A DNA stretch of 35,117 bases from Methylobacterium dankookense. GTDB taxonomy: Bacteria; Pseudomonadota; Alphaproteobacteria; Rhizobiales; Beijerinckiaceae. Position numbers and translations under genes: made by a program. The notes beneath the pieces were generated by a model. That model saw only the letters and a program-made list of their open reading frames with translations. It was not told where the DNA came from and ran no database searches. Of the stretch, positions 33,279 to 35,117 are shown piece by piece. The stretch is taken from assembly GCF_902141855.1 (NCBI RefSeq), contig NZ_CABFVH010000050.1, positions 1-35,117 of the forward strand. The letters are read 5' to 3'. Numbering within the stretch: the first letter of the stretch is position 1; every line of letters begins with the position of its first letter.

Positions 33279-34334
33279 TCACCCCGGAACGAGGCCGTTT
33301 GCACGGAGCCAGTCCACTTCGTCGTGCAGCGTTTCGGCCACGGGACGGAAGCGCAGGCCGAGTTCGCGTTCGCCCTTGGCCGGATCGTAGCGCGAGCGCT
33401 CGTCCTCGGTGGCGATCGTGCGCACCATCGCCCAACTCAGCAGGACCGGGCGTCCCGTGAGCCGCGCATAGACCTCATGACCGGCGGCGAGCAGGCGCAT
33501 CAGCCACAGCGGGATCCGGCGGCTCGGCGCCGGCACGCCCGTCGCGTGCGCGATCAATGGCAGAAGATCGGCCATCGTCATGTGACGGCCGGCTGCCAGA
33601 TAGCGCTCGCCGCGTCGTCCCCTGTCGTTGGCCAGGATCATTGCTCGAGCGACATCGCGGGCATCGACCACCGAGAAGGAGCCGGGCGGCACGCCGGGCA
33701 GGCGCCCGAGGGCGACGTCGATGACCGTCTGCCCCGCCGAGGTCGGCCCGATATCGCCCGGCCCGTGCATCCAGCCGGGGAGGACCAGGGTGGCCCAGAA
33801 ATCCGGATGCCTGTCGAGAAAGCCGAGCACGACGCGATCCGACAGGATCTTGCTGCGGTAATAGTCGTCCGCGTCGCGCTCGTCCCGCAACATCGTCTCG
33901 TCGATGACCTCGCTCCGAGCGCCATGCAGAACGGCGATGGAACTGGTGTGGACGAAGCGCCGCACGCCGGCGCGCCAAGCGTGATCGATCAGATCGCGCG
34001 TCCCCTCGACATTGGCTGCGTAGAGCGCCTTCCAATGCCGCCCGCCCTTGTAGGAATCGCGGAAATAGGCGGCCGTATGGAATACGGTGTCGACACCCGC
34101 CAGGGCCGGCGCAAAGCTTGGAACATCCAGCATGTCGCCGCGTACGATGTCCAGGTCGAGGTCCGGGTCGAGGCCCGCAAATTGCTGCCGCGCCTTGTCC
34201 GGGGAGCGCACCAGCGCCCGCACCCGCCAGCCGTCCGCGATCAGTGCGCGCACCAGATTGTTGCCGAGAAGCCCTGTCGCTCCCGTCACGAAAGCCAGAC
34301 GCTTGGTTCGCGACTGGCTCGGATCGTCTGCCAT
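33279..34334 (-). CDS. Extended SDR-family NAD(P)-dependent epimerase/reductase
   Basis: A 351-residue Rossmann enzyme of the extended SDR type, similar to dihydroflavonol-4-reductase-like and sugar-epimerase-like proteins. The nucleotide loop is TGATGLLGNNL (residues 17-27); an RALVRSPDK cofactor-specificity stretch, DIVRGDMLD, VDTVFHTAA, HTSSIAV and the catalytic Tyr/Lys in YYRSK are present. The substrate cannot be told. ATG 34334 has GGAG eight bases upstream and is preferred over the in-frame ATG at 34382, which lies inside the MerR operator. It is divergent from the merR-type gene and very probably controlled by it. Confidence 0.88.
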   Translation of the reverse strand: MADDPSQSRTKRLAFVTGATGLLGNNLVRALIADGWRVRALVRSPDKARQQFAGLDPDLDLDIVRGDMLDVPSFAPALAGVDTVFHTAAYFRDSYKGGRHWKALYAANVEGTRDLIDHAWRAGVRRFVHTSSIAVLHGARSEVIDETMLRDERDADDYYRSKILSDRVVLGFLDRHPDFWATLVLPGWMHGPGDIGPTSAGQTVIDVALGRLPGVPPGSFSVVDARDVARAMILANDRGRRGERYLAAGRHMTMADLLPLIAHATGVPAPSRRIPLWLMRLLAAGHEVYARLTGRPVLLSWAMVRTIATEDERSRYDPAKGERELGLRFRPVAETLHDEVDWLRANGLVPG

Positions 34335-34364
34335 GAACTCGGCTCCACAATTGAGGAGCCTGAC

Positions 34365-34395
34365 CCCATAAGGGTGGACCATGGTCCATGGTCAA
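34365..34395 (-). promoter_or_regulatory. MerR-type promoter for the SDR gene
   Basis: On the minus strand TTGACC (34395-34390) and TATGGG (34370-34365) are separated by 19 bases, the over-long spacer that MerR activators compensate by twisting DNA. The spacer holds a perfect 14-base palindrome TGGACCATGGTCCA (34375-34388). It reads toward the SDR start 31 bases further on. The divergent MerR gene begins 13 bases beyond it on the other side. Confidence 0.75.
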
Positions 34396-34407
34396 GGGGT
34401 GATTGCG

Positions 34408-34842
34408 GTGCTGATCGGAGAGTTCGCGCAGAGGACTGGCCTCAGCCAGGACACCGTGCGCTTCTATGTTCGCAAAGGTCTGCTGTCGCCCCGGTCCGGC
34501 GCTCGGGGCGGTCGCAATCCCTATCAGATTTTCAGCGAGCGGGATGTTTCCACCGCGCTGATGATCCGCTTCGCGCAATCGCTGGGCATGCCGCTCAAGG
34601 AGATCGCCGACATCGCGAGCGAACTCCTCAGTGACGGGCTGTCGGCAGAGCGCGAGGTCGAGATCATCGACACGCAGGTCGCCAGGCTCGAACAGAAGGC
34701 CGCCGACCTCGCGAGATTGCTCGGCTATCTGCACGCCAAGCGTGACTGGATGATGCGTGGCAAGCCGGGTGACGAGCCCCGTTTTTCCGCGGACGGGCTT
34801 TGTCTCGCACCGATTGCGACGCGGACATGCGAGACGGGCTGA
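34408..34842 (+). CDS. MerR-family transcriptional regulator
   Basis: A 144-residue one-component regulator. The N-terminal winged HTH is standard: LIGEFAQRTGLSQDTVRFYV, RKGLLSP, and a wing with YQIFSERDVSTALMIRFAQS; then LGMPLKEIADIA and a dimerisation coiled coil (EIIDTQVARLEQKAADLARL). The C-terminal tail contains two Cys (GLCLAP, RTCETG), possibly an effector-binding site; the inducer is unknown. The start is a GTG with AAGGGG eight bases upstream. The frame also opens at ATG 34381, but that would begin inside the operator palindrome. A strong hairpin terminator follows the gene. Confidence 0.88.
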   Translation: MLIGEFAQRTGLSQDTVRFYVRKGLLSPRSGARGGRNPYQIFSERDVSTALMIRFAQSLGMPLKEIADIASELLSDGLSAEREVEIIDTQVARLEQKAADLARLLGYLHAKRDWMMRGKPGDEPRFSADGLCLAPIATRTCETG

Positions 34843-34916
34843 AGCCGAGCGCCGCCGGACGGACATCGTCGCCGTTTGCCTCGCCGAAGCGGCGCCCTCA
34901 TGGATGGTTGAGCCCT

Positions 34917-34955
34917 GGGGCCGTGCCCGACCGCGTTGCAGTCGGGTACGGCCCC
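34917..34955 (+). terminator. Hairpin terminator after the MerR gene
   Basis: GGGGCCGT and CCCGAC pair with GTCGGG and ACGGCCCC around a nine-base loop, with one bulge on each side, followed by AAGTCCTTGTTTTG, a T-rich tail that fits a rho-independent terminator. Confidence 0.75.
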
Positions 34956-35018
34956 AAGTCCTTGTTTTGACGCGCTCTCTTCTCGCCGAACCGGTATCCA
35001 CTTCGGCTTGAGAGCGCT

Positions 35019-35117
35019 CTAGGTCGCGGACTCATTAAGTTCGCAGCCAGACCCGCAGGGCTGCGAGCTTGACGCTGGCGAGGAAGTTGTCGGGGTCCTT
35101 GTCGTAGCGCGTGGCGA
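35019..35117 (-). mobile_element. IS5-family insertion sequence, end only
   Basis: A CTAG at 35019-35022, the kind of target site often duplicated by IS5 elements, is followed by a short terminal stretch (GTCGCGGACTCATTAAG) and then the 3' end of a transposase gene read toward lower coordinates. The rest of the element runs off the window, so the inverted repeats cannot be compared. Confidence 0.55.
35035..35117 (-). CDS. IS5-family transposase, C-terminal fragment
   Basis: Only the last 27 codons are inside the window: ATRYDKDPDNFLASVKLAA, then LRVWLRT and a TAA stop. The ATRYDK...NFLA...LA phrase is the standard C-terminal end of IS5-type DDE transposases. The gene continues beyond the right edge of the window. 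Confidence 0.7.
   Translation of the reverse strand, partial: ATRYDKDPDNFLASVKLAALRVWLRT

Overview
The window reads as a high-GC alphaproteobacterial chromosome, most likely Methylobacterium/Methylorubrum. The best taxonomic pointer is a mesaconyl-CoA hydratase of the ethylmalonyl-CoA pathway at 25177-26220. Codon use is strongly G/C-ending, and GTG/TTG starts are common. No database search was possible, so all assignments rest on motifs and remembered family patterns.

The left two thirds (1 to about 24640) look like an accessory region ending at a tRNA-Ala(CGC) gene on the minus strand (24651-24726). It opens with an IS21-like terminus that cuts into a large PAS/GAF hybrid histidine kinase; the receiver part of that kinase is further split off by an in-frame TAA. 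A 1.5 kb gene-poor stretch with AT-rich patches follows. Then comes an unusual large serine recombinase with two transposase-like helical domains at its C-terminus, a half-size EamA exporter and an HD-family dGTPase. After a 1 kb non-coding stretch with a large hairpin come feoB/feoA, a frameshifted response-regulator remnant and a decayed IS110 transposase. Several unknown genes follow, then a PemK/MazF-like toxin gene and an XRE regulator.

The most interesting part is the compact operon at 18984-24355, transcribed away from the XRE gene. It encodes an OGG-like HhH-GPD glycosylase, a small protein (S1), a PfkB-kinase/nucleoside-deoxyribosyltransferase fusion (K1), a QueC-like PP-loop enzyme, a second small protein (S2) paralogous to S1, a second kinase/deoxyribosyltransferase fusion (K2), and an FRG-domain protein. 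Three junctions overlap by 4 nt. The S-K pair is duplicated on either side of QueC. QueC-like and OGG-like proteins are known from type IV CBASS, and a QueC-like protein from Qat, but the marker genes of both systems are absent. I infer an undescribed nucleobase/nucleoside-chemistry conflict system.

Right of the tRNA the window is ordinary chromosome: yggT, mesaconyl-CoA hydratase, a PAS protein, an L,D-transpeptidase, an RND efflux adaptor and pump, and an SDR-family reductase divergent from a MerR regulator with a textbook 19-bp-spacer MerR promoter. The window ends in the 3' end of an IS5-family transposase. Several genes in the accessory part carry apparent one-base changes in G or C runs, which means either real decay or sequencing error.
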